This document shows positions 23,321 through 35,110 of a DNA stretch of 64,000 nt, in pieces. Origin of the DNA: Balaenoptera acutorostrata. Lineage: Eukaryota > Chordata > Mammalia > Artiodactyla > Balaenopteridae. Numbering within the stretch: position 1 is the first letter of the stretch; every line of letters begins with the position of its first letter. The position numbers were made by a program, and so were the translations under genes. The DNA is taken from assembly GCF_949987535.1 (NCBI RefSeq), contig NC_080064.1, positions 127,190,708-127,254,707 of the forward strand. The letters are read 5' to 3'. The notes beneath the pieces were generated by a model. It saw nothing but the letters and a program-made list of their open reading frames with translations, had not been told where the DNA came from and did not search any database.

Positions 23321-26300
23321 AGCCTAGTCTTTTGTCATCGGAGTCTAGCTTTACGTGGTCCCAACCACCTTGAGATCTCCACAGCCCTGAATAGCTCAAC
23401 GTAGGGAATCCGCCCCTCCTGCCTCCACCTCTGGAGAGAATCAGCCTGCTGAGTGCCAGGGCCATGCCAGGCATGCGCGCCTTCTCAGGGGTCCCTGGGT
23501 ATGCCTTCCAAAGAGCAGACAGCTATTGGAAAGCATACCCCGCCTCCCTCCCACCCTCCCGCCTCCCGTTGGTCTTTCTCAGAGCCATCTGGAAGAGAAG
23601 GAGGCAAAACAAGCTCACGAACTGCCAGAAGCCAAATGCCAGTGCAAAATGAGCCTCGGGGGTAAGGCCCAAGGAAGAAAAGTGTGGAATCCTGGAGCCA
23701 ACTCGAGCCTCTGATGCTACAGAGAGACACTGAGGATGGCTGTGACCTGAGGCTCTCCAGGAAAGCAGCTTCTTTTCCAGCAGGACATTCTGGCTTGTCA
23801 AGGCCAACTCGGGGCCCTGAAGTGTGTACAGATGGGTGGCAAATGCAGTAGTCATTCAGCAGTCGCTTACCACACGGCAGAGACACTGGGTCCGCGGAGA
23901 GAGCAGTTTGCGCCCGTCAGCCGTGCCCAGCGCCCAGTGGGGGTCTGACGGGCTCTCTCATCCTTAGCCGTGGACCCAAGATCCTGAGAGTGCCTTGGCT
24001 CCCCTCCTCACCCCCAGCGCCAGAGCGCTAAGAAACCTCAGCTCTTTCTATCAACGCGCCTTGCCTAGGCAGACAACTTGCTTTGAAAGACATTCATTCA
24101 AACCAGAAAAAGTAGCCACTGAAAAGCTCTGTGTATGGTTGAGGAACAGAAGGATCTAGCAAGCAGATCATAATGTGGTAGACTAAATATCTTGAAAAAC
24201 CCTCCATTACAAATTTCTCACTGAATCCACAGTTGAGCTTTGCAAAATAAACCCCCAGGGGTCAGAAAAGAAGAGGAAACTGAAAGCCAAAGAGGTAAAC
24301 AGGCTCAGCCTCAAAATGCATAAAGAAACAGTGGACAGCCCCGCAGGAAGAGTCACGAACACACAGGCAAGAGGGAGAAATTTCAGCAGGCTTTCTCAGT
24401 AATTGATAGATCAAGCAGATAAAACTTGGCAAGAGTACAGAACATTTGTATAACACAGCTAACAAACTTGAGCTCATGGACATAAGAAACAGTGAAAACA
24501 CATTCATTTAAAGCATACATAGAAGCCAATCAGAAATGTTCAGAAGTTGGATGGAGTGACCCGGAACTGGGATTTCGAACTCGCGTGGAAAGTGATTTCC
24601 CGCAGGGGGACCCACCTCAGTGCTGCCCTGGGTCACGCATATATCACACCGCCGACAAACGGCAATGGCACCCGAAGAAAACGAGCACCTGAGACTGGAA
24701 ATGATTGCACGTAGAGCTGTAACAGCTCAGGAGTTCACTGCTACCTTGTACATTGGTCTGCGCTCTTGAACTCTGGATATATACTTAGCCCTTGACCTGT
24801 CCCAGGGAAGACAGCCCGACCATTCCACCCACTTCTTTTTCTCCGGCTCCTCTGCTTCCATTTAACCAGAGGTGTTTCTAAGACAATACTTTTTCAATGT
24901 CTTTGTTCTTTCAAAATGGCATGACAACACTCCAAGATGCTTTTCCTTTTCGTGGAAAGTCATCAACACTAGCGTGTAATTCTAGATCCCAATCCTGATG
25001 CCCAGACATTCCAGGAAGCACCAGATGCTGAGGGAAAATCTTGAAAAAAAAACCTCTCGGCATCCAAGTAGGGGATTTCCTTCTCAGAATAACCACCTAA
25101 ACATGCCTGTGTTCTGATCTAGAAGCATCCCTACTCTGCTGGGCTCAATGGTGGTTGTTTGTCCAATTGTGGGGTACCTGGCCTATGACTCCTCAATCCT
25201 GAGTCTGAAGACATTGATACAAACCGCAGAAACTGTGGCCCCACGTGAGTGGAGAGGAAACTGTCTTAAACGCTAAGTGGTCGCAAACAGTTCCCCATGG
25301 GGGCTGTGCCCGAGTGTCTCGGCTTCAGTGCTGGACCCACGCCACTATTCATCCATTTGGTGAAAGAGATTGGCCGCTTAATAAAAAAGTTACGGTGCAC
25401 AGATCCTAAGGTCGACAGACAGGGTTACCATGAAAACTTTCTCATGTCGGCAAATGCACCTTCCTCATGTGGACAAATTCCCCCCTTCCATTCGGCGCTG
25501 AGGCCTGGTGGTTACTGCGGGAGAAACGGGCCCTCAGCGCTACATCTGCACCGTGACCCCTTTCCGTCAGCCTTTCTCCAGGTCCAGCTCTCGGTATGAG
25601 TATGCAGCAGGTCCATCTCTGAAAGTCTTTCCAAACAGTGACTAAGCAACCCCACCGGTACCCAGCTGGTCTAAATTCCCTGTGGGATTCAGGTCCTGAA
25701 AAGACAAGCTCTCCAGAGACATCTGAGAGGAGCCAGCATTGGCCAGCACGGGAGGATGCCTGCCTCGACCACAGAGGGGCCGCTTTGGCATTCCCAGCTC
25801 CTACCCTCCCTTGCGTCTCAGAAGCCTCTCAGCTGGGGCCACTCAGCTTGGTCACCCGCCTGGAGATGGTTACCTTAAGGGGCTTTTCTGCAGAGAAGAC
25901 TCTGGAGTGTGGCTGTTCTCTGGCCTCGGGGCGGGGGGGCGGTGAGAGCAGCTGCCACCCTTGCTTGGACCCCGCCTCCCCCGCCCCCAGCTTCACACCC
26001 GGCAGGACAAAAGGTCAAGAGTTTGTCCCGACTTGTCGGGCAGGAACTAGGCTGCATGTGGCTTCCCTGGGCCCTGTCCACCCCCCATCAATTGTCCTCT
26101 TTATCTTAGGGTCTGCTCTCGACACCCAGGCCTTTCTGATGGCTGCTGAGAAGACAAGGGCAGTACAGCATGTTCTGAACCCCCTTTCGTGCTCCCTCTC
26201 TCTGCTCCAGACTGTGCGCTGACCAGCCCTGAGTGCTTGTCCAGTGAATCCCCTCCTCCCTGCCCCCACCCGCTCTGGGGATGTCCACAGCGCTCTGGTC

Positions 26301-28000
26301 CTAGCTGTTTCAGCTTCCTCACCAGACCTCTGGAACTCTAGTTTAGTTGCCCCTTTAAGTCACAAGCAATTTTCCTCATAAAGATCATCCCCACTCATGA
26401 GATGAGAGTGGAAGCCCAGTGCAGTCTCAGAGGGTCCAAGGAGGACAGAGGATCTCATGGGCTCCCCCGGCGGCAGCCCCCTCTGCATTTGTGTCTCCTA
26501 CCTCAGATGGAGAGGGTAAGCCCAACAGGGAGGACCCAGGAGGACAGGGGGCCTGGGGGCAGACGTCCGGCTGAGGCCCAGCAGCTTGAAGAGTGCCTGG
26601 ACCGAGCAGGGAAACCAGAGGGTCAGAGAGCAAGCAGGGAGACACTGAGATGGACACAGAGACAGCACAAGTGGTGGCCAGGGACAAAGGCAGGCAGAGC
26701 CTTCATATACTGAAAAATATACTTCATATACTTCAAATACTGAAAAAATCAGGCAGCAGGGCTGATCAGACAGGTACAGGGAGCCCTGAGAGTTACAAGA
26801 CTTGAAAAGGCCAAGCCAGGTTGGTGGGACAATGGCGAGAGTCCCAAGGAGGCCAGGAGACCTAAAGGTGCCTCCTCCTCCAGGGAGGCCTCCAGGGAGG
26901 GCCAGGGGTAGGTCCCAAGTGCAAGTTTTGAGAGGGAGGGCCAAAGCTGGAATGGGACCGTGTGTGGGGAAGGCAGACCCCCTGACATCGCACCGTATTT
27001 CCAGAGTCTTCCTCGTGAAAGGCAGTCTGGAGTGGTGCAAAGATCTTGGGTTCAGCCAGACAGGCAGAGGTGACAGGCTGCTCGGAGGCACAAAGTCGGC
27101 CCCTTCAGATCCCAACAAGGGCAAAGCAGATTGTATTGTATCCCCGACCCGCTGGCTCCTGCTCCCCCCCACCTCCCACCTCCTTTAGAGTAAGCAGACA
27201 CAGGACAATTGGATCATGCCCCTATGCTAAAACGTATCGAGTTCACAAAAAATAAAAGGGGGGAAAAATTGGAGAAAACCCAACTAAAAGCCACAACAGA
27301 AACAGAGTCTCCAGGCTGCTAGGATCTCCTTCTCAGACTCCCCCATCTGCTCTGCTCCACAGGGGCCGCGCAGCTGAGCCCTGCTGTCAGGGGAGGGCCC
27401 TGGCCCCCTCACAATCTGTCATCTCTGATACCACTTGGATCCCGTTTCTTCTGGAGCTGCCAGGGGCCATGGAGCTACCCTGCCTGTCTGTGGGCAGGGC
27501 CCAGGGGCCCAGGGATGGCATCAGCGCCTGGCCTTGGGGGGGTGGTGGTGTTGAGGGGTGGAGAAAAGGATTTCTGGGTTGTTGCGCATCCATGCTGAAA
27601 CTCAATTTCCAATTTTTCCATACACCCCTCCTCCCCTGGGCTGCCGAGCCCTCCCATTTCCTGCCATCTGTGATGGGCGTCTCTGGGGAGCCCCTCTGTT
27701 TTCTGGCTTGCTAATCACTGCCTATGGACACTGGGAAAAGGCTGGTTTCTCTGCTCCTGGCAACTGTGTAGACATCCCCTGGGCCCATCTGAGTTCCTCT
27801 CTGTGCGGCCCAGGGCTGTGCTGCTTCCTCCCTTGGGCCCGTGGCCATCTCTGCCCACAGACTTGGCCCCTCAGCAAACGGGGGGTGGGGAGGGTGTGGA
27901 AAAACAGGCGGTGGTGAGCCCTGATGACTGCTTTACAGACCAGGGGTGCCCCCAGCCTTGACCCACGGAGTGAGCCACTGCTCCCCCTCAGGTCTGGTGT
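23321..28000. other. Unannotated intronic stretch, moderately GC-rich
   Basis: These 4.7 kb contain many overlapping short open frames on both strands, the longest 224 codons at 26498-27172. None has recognisable domains, conserved motifs or paired splice sites. A short AT-rich tandem patch (CTTCATATACT units) lies at 26700-26748. I see no gene here. Confidence 0.45.
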
Positions 28001-28004
28001 GGCC

Positions 28005-28165
28005 CGGTGGTGAAGAACGGTGGCTGTGAAGTCGGAGGGACCTGGGTCTGAGGCCCAGTTCCAGCACTCCCTCGCTGGAGTTCAGTGTCCTCTCTGGGCT
28101 TCAGTGTCCCCATCTGTAAAATGAGCAGCTGGGCCAGACGATTGTCCACAGGGCCCTGACACCCC
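28005..28165 (+). repeat. MIR SINE
   Basis: GGTGGCTGTGAAGTCGGAGG, GACCTGGGTCTGAGGCCCAG, TTCAGTGTCCCCATCTGTAA and AATGAGCAGCTGGGCCAGA follow MIR order. Confidence 0.8.
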
Positions 28166-28554
28166 CAAGTCAAGGAGGGCTCTGCTGACCCACCACTTGC
28201 ATTTTCCCGGCTGTTCCTCTGCCCTGTAATCTAGAGTCTGCTATGACTGGCAGCTGGAAGCAGTCACGTGCAAGGCAGCTGGAAGGGCAGAGTGCTGACC
28301 TGGGTGCTGGGATGGTCTCCTGGGTCTGACCCCGAGACCCCAATCTCATTAACATGACCTGACCAACTGAACAAACGGGCTGGGAGGTGAGGAGGCTGCT
28401 TGTTTCCAAAGTGATTTCAACCCTTTGTTCCCCAGGTCCCCACAGCAAGGACAAAAGCAAGCATTCAGGAAATATCCTGAATGCTCCCTGCTCATCCATT
28501 TGTTCCTTCATTCACTCTATCGTGCAATCATTCGTTCTTAACGTGGCAGTGAAA

Positions 28555-28745
28555 CATCATAAGGAATCACTGGAATTCTGGTTTCTGATCCTGGCTCTGT
28601 CACTTATGAGCTGGGTAATGCTGGCAAGTTACCTACCCTCTCTGGGCCTCTGTTTCATCATCTCTAATATGGGGAAAGCATGGCACTTGTCTCCAGACAG
28701 TGCATACGAAGCACTTAGCACTGGATAAGCGTTCAACATTAAGTT
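28555..28745 (+). repeat. MIR SINE
   Basis: TCTGATCCTGGCTCTGTCAC, CTCTGGGCCTCTGTTTCATC and AAGCACTTAGCACTGGATAA follow MIR order. Confidence 0.8.
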
Positions 28746-30480
28746 GATCATCATTAAGTTGAGTATGTTGTTCACGGCCTCATGGGGAGACAGACAATAA
28801 GCAGATACCTGCCCACTCCTTAACGTGTACACATGTCCCAGCAAGACAGACTCCCGGCTCCGAAGGCCAAGAAGAAATCTGCAACAGGAGTTTGGGTTTA
28901 GTTTTTTGGCACAAATCTCTTCTCCATCCTTAAACAAGGTGAAGGCTATTTACGGAAGTCTGAAAGGGAGTCTCAAATATGTGAGTCACTTAAAACCTGG
29001 TCTTGAAGTGACTTCCCCGGGCTCAGCCGTGGAGGCTGTCATTTTGGAATGGAGGCTCAGCTGGTAGCTCGTGGGAGGGGGAAGAATGAGAAGGCCACAT
29101 CCTGTTCTCTTTCAAGCCTCTCCCTCCCCACACATACCAGCTCCCGAACCCTTCCTCCCGCCCACGCCTAGGGCGAAGGAACATCTCCTTGGTCTGTTTC
29201 TGGCAGTTCCCAGGCTTGCCAAAGGCTGTCCCTGTCACCACTCATGCCCTCAAGCCATGGCCTCCTTGGCCTGCATGCCCCCTCAGGATGCTGCAGAGCT
29301 TGCTGACTGAGGAGGCTGATTTATTGCTGCCCATTAGCCAGACCTCTGACAGCCTCTGAGCACCCCGGCCTGACACAGCCCACAAGCCAGCTTGGAAAGG
29401 TCAGGTCTCAAGAGAGGAAGCCAGCCTCCAAGGTGCCATCGCGTGGCACATGGCCTTGTGCATTTTGTCTTAATCAGGCAGCCTGAAAATTTCTCTTTGC
29501 TTCTGTTGAACATATTTAGATGTTTCTATCTACCTTCTCTTGTCTTCAGAGGCCATAAATGACGCCCCCCAAAGTGCCCGTGTGCCGACTGACCCTGGGG
29601 TGCTCAATGGCTCTGAGCACATGGCTCTGAGGAGGACCTCTCGCACCCCCACCTCCTATCCCGGGTTGGCGCTGACCATGCACTTGGCTCAGGAGAGCAC
29701 TAGGGCAGGAGCTGGGAGCCCTGATTCTACCAGCGCCTGCCCTCATGACCTCAAGTGACCTTGAGCACATTACTTATCTAATCAGCTTGCTTATCTAAAA
29801 TGGGAAAAATGTTTACCCTAAACAGGTTTCATGATTATTTTGGGATTATGTGAGGTCCCCTTATAAAGGGTTTCTTCTTCATGGTTTCTTCTTATAAGGA
29901 AACAAAATCATGGAAGTACATGTTAAAGATATACTAAAGATATATTGGAAAGAATATATTAGAAATGGTTTCGGACACAGATTATTTCAGGTGTGGGTCT
30001 CATCGTCCACCCAGGCTGGCAACTCCAGACCTTCCTGAGCCTGGACAGCATGGCTGACACGCTCTAGCAGCCCCCCAGCCCCGAGTCCTCGGCTCCTCAT
30101 CTGGGGCCTGACTGGTACACCTCAGGAGGACCTGGGGGCGGGGCAGGCAGTCCCCACGAGGACATGGCCGAGCTGCAGGCATTGCACCCAAGGACTGGGA
30201 GCGGCCAGGGCCCTGCATGCTGCTCATCTGCCCGGGGCAGATCCGGGAGGGCGACCTCTGGGCGGGGCAAGAGGTAGTAGCTACCACCCTCCGCTGAGTA
30301 TGAATGGAAAACAGCCCTGGCCCTGAAGGATCTACAAAGCGAGTCTCTCTCCTCCCCTCTGGCTCTGAGTGGGGCTGTGGGAGACCAGTGGCTGATGCCT
30401 GAGGGACCCCTCTCCAGAGTGTGAATGCTTCTCTCTGCCAGGGGAAGCCACAGGGTCACAACCTCCCTGTTCCTTGAGGC
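28746..30480. other. Unannotated intronic stretch
   Basis: A weak MIR-like piece (CTCATGACCTCAAGTGACCT) lies at about 29700-29850. The open frames at 30000-30459 are GC-rich and featureless. Confidence 0.4.
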
Positions 30481-30489
30481 TGATCCAGA

Positions 30490-30745
30490 GTCACCCTCTA
30501 GTAATAATCACAGCCACACTCTATAATAATAAAAAAGCAACATGTGCACCATACACTACAGTTTGGAGAGCCCTTTCACACTTTTCATCTCACTTGATTC
30601 CTGACCCCCAGCCAAGGAGACAAGACAGATCTTTTCATTGTCTATTTACATGCATACAAACTAGATACTGGATTGTTAAGGAACCTGCCAAAGGTGACAC
30701 GGCTGGAAATCGAACCCAGGTTTTCTGACTCGAATCCCTGTGCTG
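30490..30745 (-). repeat. MIR SINE
   Basis: GGAGAGCCCTTTCACACTTT, AAGGTGACACGGCTGGAAAT and GAACCCAGGTTTTCTGACTC follow the MIR reverse complement. Confidence 0.8.
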
Positions 30746-30941
30746 GGGAGCCAGCTGCTATACTTTCAACTGGCACAGTGAACAGTTCCAACTGGCTTGT
30801 ATCAGAGCCACCGAGGGAGCAGGGTCCACACAGCTAACACACTGGCCTGAGGGGGCCTTGGAAAAGGAATAATAGTATAAGAATTCCTGCGAGCCAGCGG
30901 AATGTCCGATGAGCTGATGGTAGAGCCAGGGGTCCTTCCCA

Positions 30942-30955
30942 CCACCAGAAGGGGG
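30942..30955 (+). promoter_or_regulatory. Weak CTCF-like motif
   Basis: CCACCAGAAGGGGG is close to the CTCF core but is imperfect at the GGGCR part. Confidence 0.2.
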
Positions 30956-31269
30956 TCCTCTTTTCTTCCTAATCATCTGTCCAAACAGCAATTGTCTGGA
31001 GAGTTTGAGGGATGAACAGACTCACAAGTCCAGTAACTGAGTGGTCTGGGTGACTGTCAGCTGGGGCCCAGGGCTGTCCATCTGAGCTGACATGTGATCC
31101 CCAGGGAAGATTCTGGAGAAGACAGCACGGGGCTAAAACCTGCAGTCCAGACTGGCCAGCTCGGGGTCCCTGAGAGCTGAGGAGGCATCCCCCTGCTCCC
31201 AGGGAATGAGCTTCTCAGCAATGGATGGACTTGGTCCCTTGCCCTCTTGGCTCCGCCCTCTCACAAAGA

Positions 31270-31415
31270 TTCAGCTCAGCCACTTACTAGATGTATGGTC
31301 TCATCTGACCCCCCTGAGCCTTAGTTTCCTCATCAGGTATAAGAGTAGCTTCTAGCTCCCAGGGCCATAATAGAGAGGGTCAGACAAGATCAGAGTGCTA
31401 CACAAATCAGAGGGA
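31270..31415 (+). repeat. MIR SINE fragment
   Basis: TCAGCTCAGCCACTTACTAG and CTTAGTTTCCTCATCAGGTA are MIR landmarks, followed by a GAGTGCTACACAAATCAG end. Confidence 0.75.
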
Positions 31416-32041
31416 AAGGGGATATTTGGGATCTTGCGTCTTACACCAGATTCTGCATTTCCTTACTCAATCGCCAGCCTTCTTTAACCTGGAACATGAA
31501 GCATCTGCAGACCTAACCCCGCAAACAGCATTTGCCTCTGCTGTCATGTGGAAGGTCGCTGACGTCTTGCAGTCCAACACCTCCCAGCTCACCCGTCTCT
31601 GCTTTCTCCATCCCGTGCAGCTGTATTTCAGCATCCCAGGCTACACAAGCCACATCCCGTTGTTAACTCCCATTTATTTCTCCCCTTCTCTTTTCTGAAT
31701 CATTTGTTTCCTCCCCTGTTCCTCCTACACCTCCCCTCCAGCTCCAGAGTTGTGCTTTATCTCCAGAGAGCTTAATGCTTCCTGATAAGACCAGCTAATC
31801 CTCTGCTGCTCCTCTTTTGCGGAGATGGAGAAGATTAGAGGCAAAGGGTCAGTCCGCCTCCCCTTCAAGGGCACTCAGGACTTTAATAAGGGAATTGGAT
31901 CCTGCTTTCCCATCTGATGCTCTGGGACTGAGGGTCCCCATCGTTTCTGATGAGGAGCAGCTCTCGCTACTTCCAGATCACGAGGCCCCTGACTGGGGGG
32001 TGTGATGGGACTGGGGGATGGGTGTTGATGCAAGTCTCCGC

Positions 32042-32110
32042 GGGGAGACAGAGGAAGTAAGAGACGTGAGCCCTGTGCTGAGGCGCATTGGACCTGGTAG
32101 GACAATGCAC
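32042..32110 (+). repeat. Local direct duplication, copy 1
   Basis: It aligns with 32488-32556. GAGCCCTGTGCTGAGG and GGACCTGGTAGGACAATGCA have close partners there. Confidence 0.6.
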
Positions 32111-32487
32111 CTGGGGACTCATCAGGCTCCCTGGACGGATAAGCCGAGCTGGCCCTCAAGAGCAAAATGCCCGAAGGAGGCACCTCTATGACCAGTGAGA
32201 GCCACACTCACAGCCATGCCGCACACGCAGCCGTGAACAAGGGCGGAGGTGTTCACTTTGTGGGCAATGACCCTATCAGGCAAGGTATTTAAGTGATTGC
32301 TAGGGCCATCACCTCCAGAAGTCCTGGGGTTCAGGCCGCGAGTTAATGATGCAGGTGGAACTGTGCTACGACAAGGTTTCTATGTCCCATCTCCTTGGGC
32401 AGACGGTGAATGCCACTTTGTAGTAGGTGACGTGACAGTGAGGCTTCAGTGTTTGCTGAACCTCACTCGTGGTGTTCAGAACACCTC

Positions 32488-32556
32488 AGGGCGACAGAAG
32501 AAGTGACGGACACAAGCCCTGGGCTGAGGAGCAGCGGATCTGGTGGGACGATGCAG
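32488..32556 (+). repeat. Local direct duplication, copy 2
   Basis: The partner of 32042-32110, about 0.45 kb away, with AAGCCCTGGGCTGAGG and GGATCTGGTGGGACGATGCA. Confidence 0.6.
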
Positions 32557-32729
32557 GTCAAAATGACACAGAAGCACAGCGGAGTTAAACTGTATGTGCT
32601 ACGTGACTGCTGGAATGTCAAGAGTTGGACAGCTTTGTGGGGTTGCCGTAGGTTTTATATGAAAAGCTAATTCTGCAGAGGCATGATTTGTTGAAGAGGA
32701 CACAGACTATTTGAGGTCAGAAAAATGGC

Positions 32730-33640
32730 TCCTTTATTTATTTTTATCCAATGTTTATTGAACTTCTGCTATGGGTCAAGCACTGTTCACAGAGAATAAA
32801 ATGGATGTAATACCTGCTTTAATGGGGCTCATATTCTTGTAGATAAGTCAGATGTTAAATAAACATATAATTACTTGCTTACTTGCAACAATTACTTGCA
32901 ACAACTAAAAGAATAGTGTATTACTCAAGAGAACAGGAGAACCCTAATTTAAACTATGAACTCAGCGCTGCCTCTCTGAGCAGGTAACAGTTGAGACCTG
33001 AATGAGGAGTAGGCATTTTGCGAGACAAGCGTGGGCGAGAAGAGCATTTCAGACAGAGAGCAGCACATGGAAAAGTTCTGAACTGGGATGAAGCTGGTTC
33101 CTTTGAAGAAATGGAAAAAGGCTGATGGGGCTTAAGAACAGAAATCCAAAGAGTGGGAAGAGATTTTCAAGTTTTATCTTGATTGCAATGGAAAGTCATT
33201 AAAGGGTTTAAGCAGGAAAGCGACAGCATTTATGTTTTTAAAATATCACTCTGGCTATCGTATGGGGGATAGACTAGAGGGAGGGCAAGAACGGAGGTGG
33301 CAAGTTTGGTCAGAAATCCTCCATCGGAGCAAGTGATAGGTGATGGTGACATGTCCTAAGATGGAAGGGGTGGACGTGGTGGCTGGATTAGAGCTATCTG
33401 TGAGATGCAATCAGCAGGATTTGATGATGGACTGGACGTCTGGGGAAGTATCCAGAGTGACACCCAGATTTTCAGCTGGAGCAATCCAGGGACTGGAGGT
33501 GTTATTTATTAAGATGGGAAAGAACGGTGGAGGTGCAGCTTTTGGGTGGGAGCTACAGCAGAGATCAAGAGTGCAGGTTTGGATACATTAAGTTCAAGAT
33601 GTCTTTCAGACAGCCAAGTAGAAATTGTATGTAGGCACAC
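32730..33640 (+). repeat. Ancient dispersed repeat (longest copy of family at 13850)
   Basis: A long copy with CAATGTTTATTGAACTTCTG, GAGCATTTCAGACAGAGAGC, GGAAAGTCATTAAAGGGTTT, ATATCACTCTGGCTATCG and TACATTAAGTTCAAGATGTC in order. No coding capacity remains. Confidence 0.65.
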
Positions 33641-34310
33641 ACACCTACACTGCAGGTGACTGTGTAGCACAGAGACCATCTGCTGCTATTGGGATGGATG
33701 AAATTACCATCCATCCAGTATGGAATGAGAAATGTCCTGATGAACTGTCCTAGGAGGTCAGATAGAGGAACAGCCAGAAAAATAGCATGAAAGCTAAATG
33801 ATGGAAGGAGTCAAGACACAGGAAGCTGTCAACTATGTGGAATATTGATGAAAAGGTGAGCGCGTCTCAAAGTGCCTGCTGGATCTGGCAACGTGGAAAA
33901 GCCCAGACGAACTGAGCAAGAACAAATTTGGAACAGATAGAAACCAGCTTGGATTGAACTGAACAGTCAACAGAGGTGGGTGGGTATAGTCAAAGCCTCA
34001 ACAGTGTTGGCTCTGAAGGAGGAGTAGAGAGACAGGCAGGAGCTGTCTCCTGAGAGGAGTAAGCTCTGACCTCCTCAAGCTTCACCCAGGACAAGGTTCT
34101 CCAAATTCTATACCATCAGCCCTAAGCTGACCAGAGAGCTCCCTACGGCTCTAGAAGACAACGCACATGGGCTCAAAGGGAGTGGGAAGGGCCTCCAGCC
34201 AGCCATTGCCGGCTCTCCCCTTGACCTCAGCTTCACCTTCATCCTTGGCACGTGAACCTCACTCTTTGTTCTTGGGTATTGTACTCTAGCATGCAAAACT
34301 GTTCCATCAT

Positions 34311-34558
34311 GGGGTGGGGGAGGGATGGATTGGGAGTCTGAGATTAGCAGATGCAAAGTATTACATATAGAATGCATAAACAACAGTCTTACTGTAGAGC
34401 ACAGGGAACTATATTCAATATCCTGTGATAAACCATAATAGAAAAGAATATGAAAGAGAATGCACACATATGTATAACCGAATCACTTTGCTGTACAGCA
34501 GAAATTAACAAAACATTGTAAATCAACTATACTTCAATAAAATAAATTAAAAAAAAAG
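34311..34558 (+). mobile_element. L1 3' end, sense to plus strand
   Basis: Artiodactyl-type L1 3' UTR ends TTCAATAAAATAAATTAAAA. A perfect 15-bp target-site duplication AAACTGTTCCATCAT flanks it (34296-34310 and 34559-34573). It is the only simple L1 tail in the window on this strand. Confidence 0.95.
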
Positions 34559-34659
34559 AAACTGTTCCATCATAAAGGTCTCATGCCTCTACTGAAAAGC
34601 TCCTGTATGCCCAAGAGGCATGGAGAAGGTATGAAGAGCTTCCTTATACTCTTCTGGTT

Positions 34660-35110
34660 AAGAAGACCTGACCTTACTTAACCTTCTCTTTTCCAGAGCA
34701 TATTGTCCTAGGCCTTCCCCAACAGACCCTTTCTGACCTCATCTCCCACTGTTCTTCCCCCTGAAAGCTCCTCTACTACCTACGCATGCCCCCTTAAGAC
34801 ACCTTATATTTTCCTACCTCCATACCTTTGTTTTTCCCCTTTAGAACTAACTAGTCCCTCCTCCTTGCCTCACTGAATCTTATCCACCTCTCACATTCAG
34901 CTTGAGTCCTTACACATCTAGAAAACCCGGCCTGGTCCCCTGCCCCTCTCTCTGGCCTTCCTCCTACACTGCTTGGGAGCACTGGCTTTTTCTGCGTGTG
35001 CCCCTACCTCCTACACTGAGGATCAGTGACGCTGTGTGCTTATTCCTTTGTTTTCTTTGCTGGCACTGGTACATCAGAGGCGCTTGGTAAATATTTGTTT
35101 ATTGATGGGT
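34660..35110 (+). repeat. L2 LINE fragment
   Basis: The pyrimidine-rich body with CCTTCCCCAACAGACCCTTT and CACCTTATATTTTCCTACCT ends at GGCGCTTGGTAAATATTTG, matching the 3' half of L2. Confidence 0.65.

Noticed and set aside
26498..27172. 224-codon minus-strand frame
   Set aside because: No conserved motif, composition like surrounding intron, competing frames on both strands.
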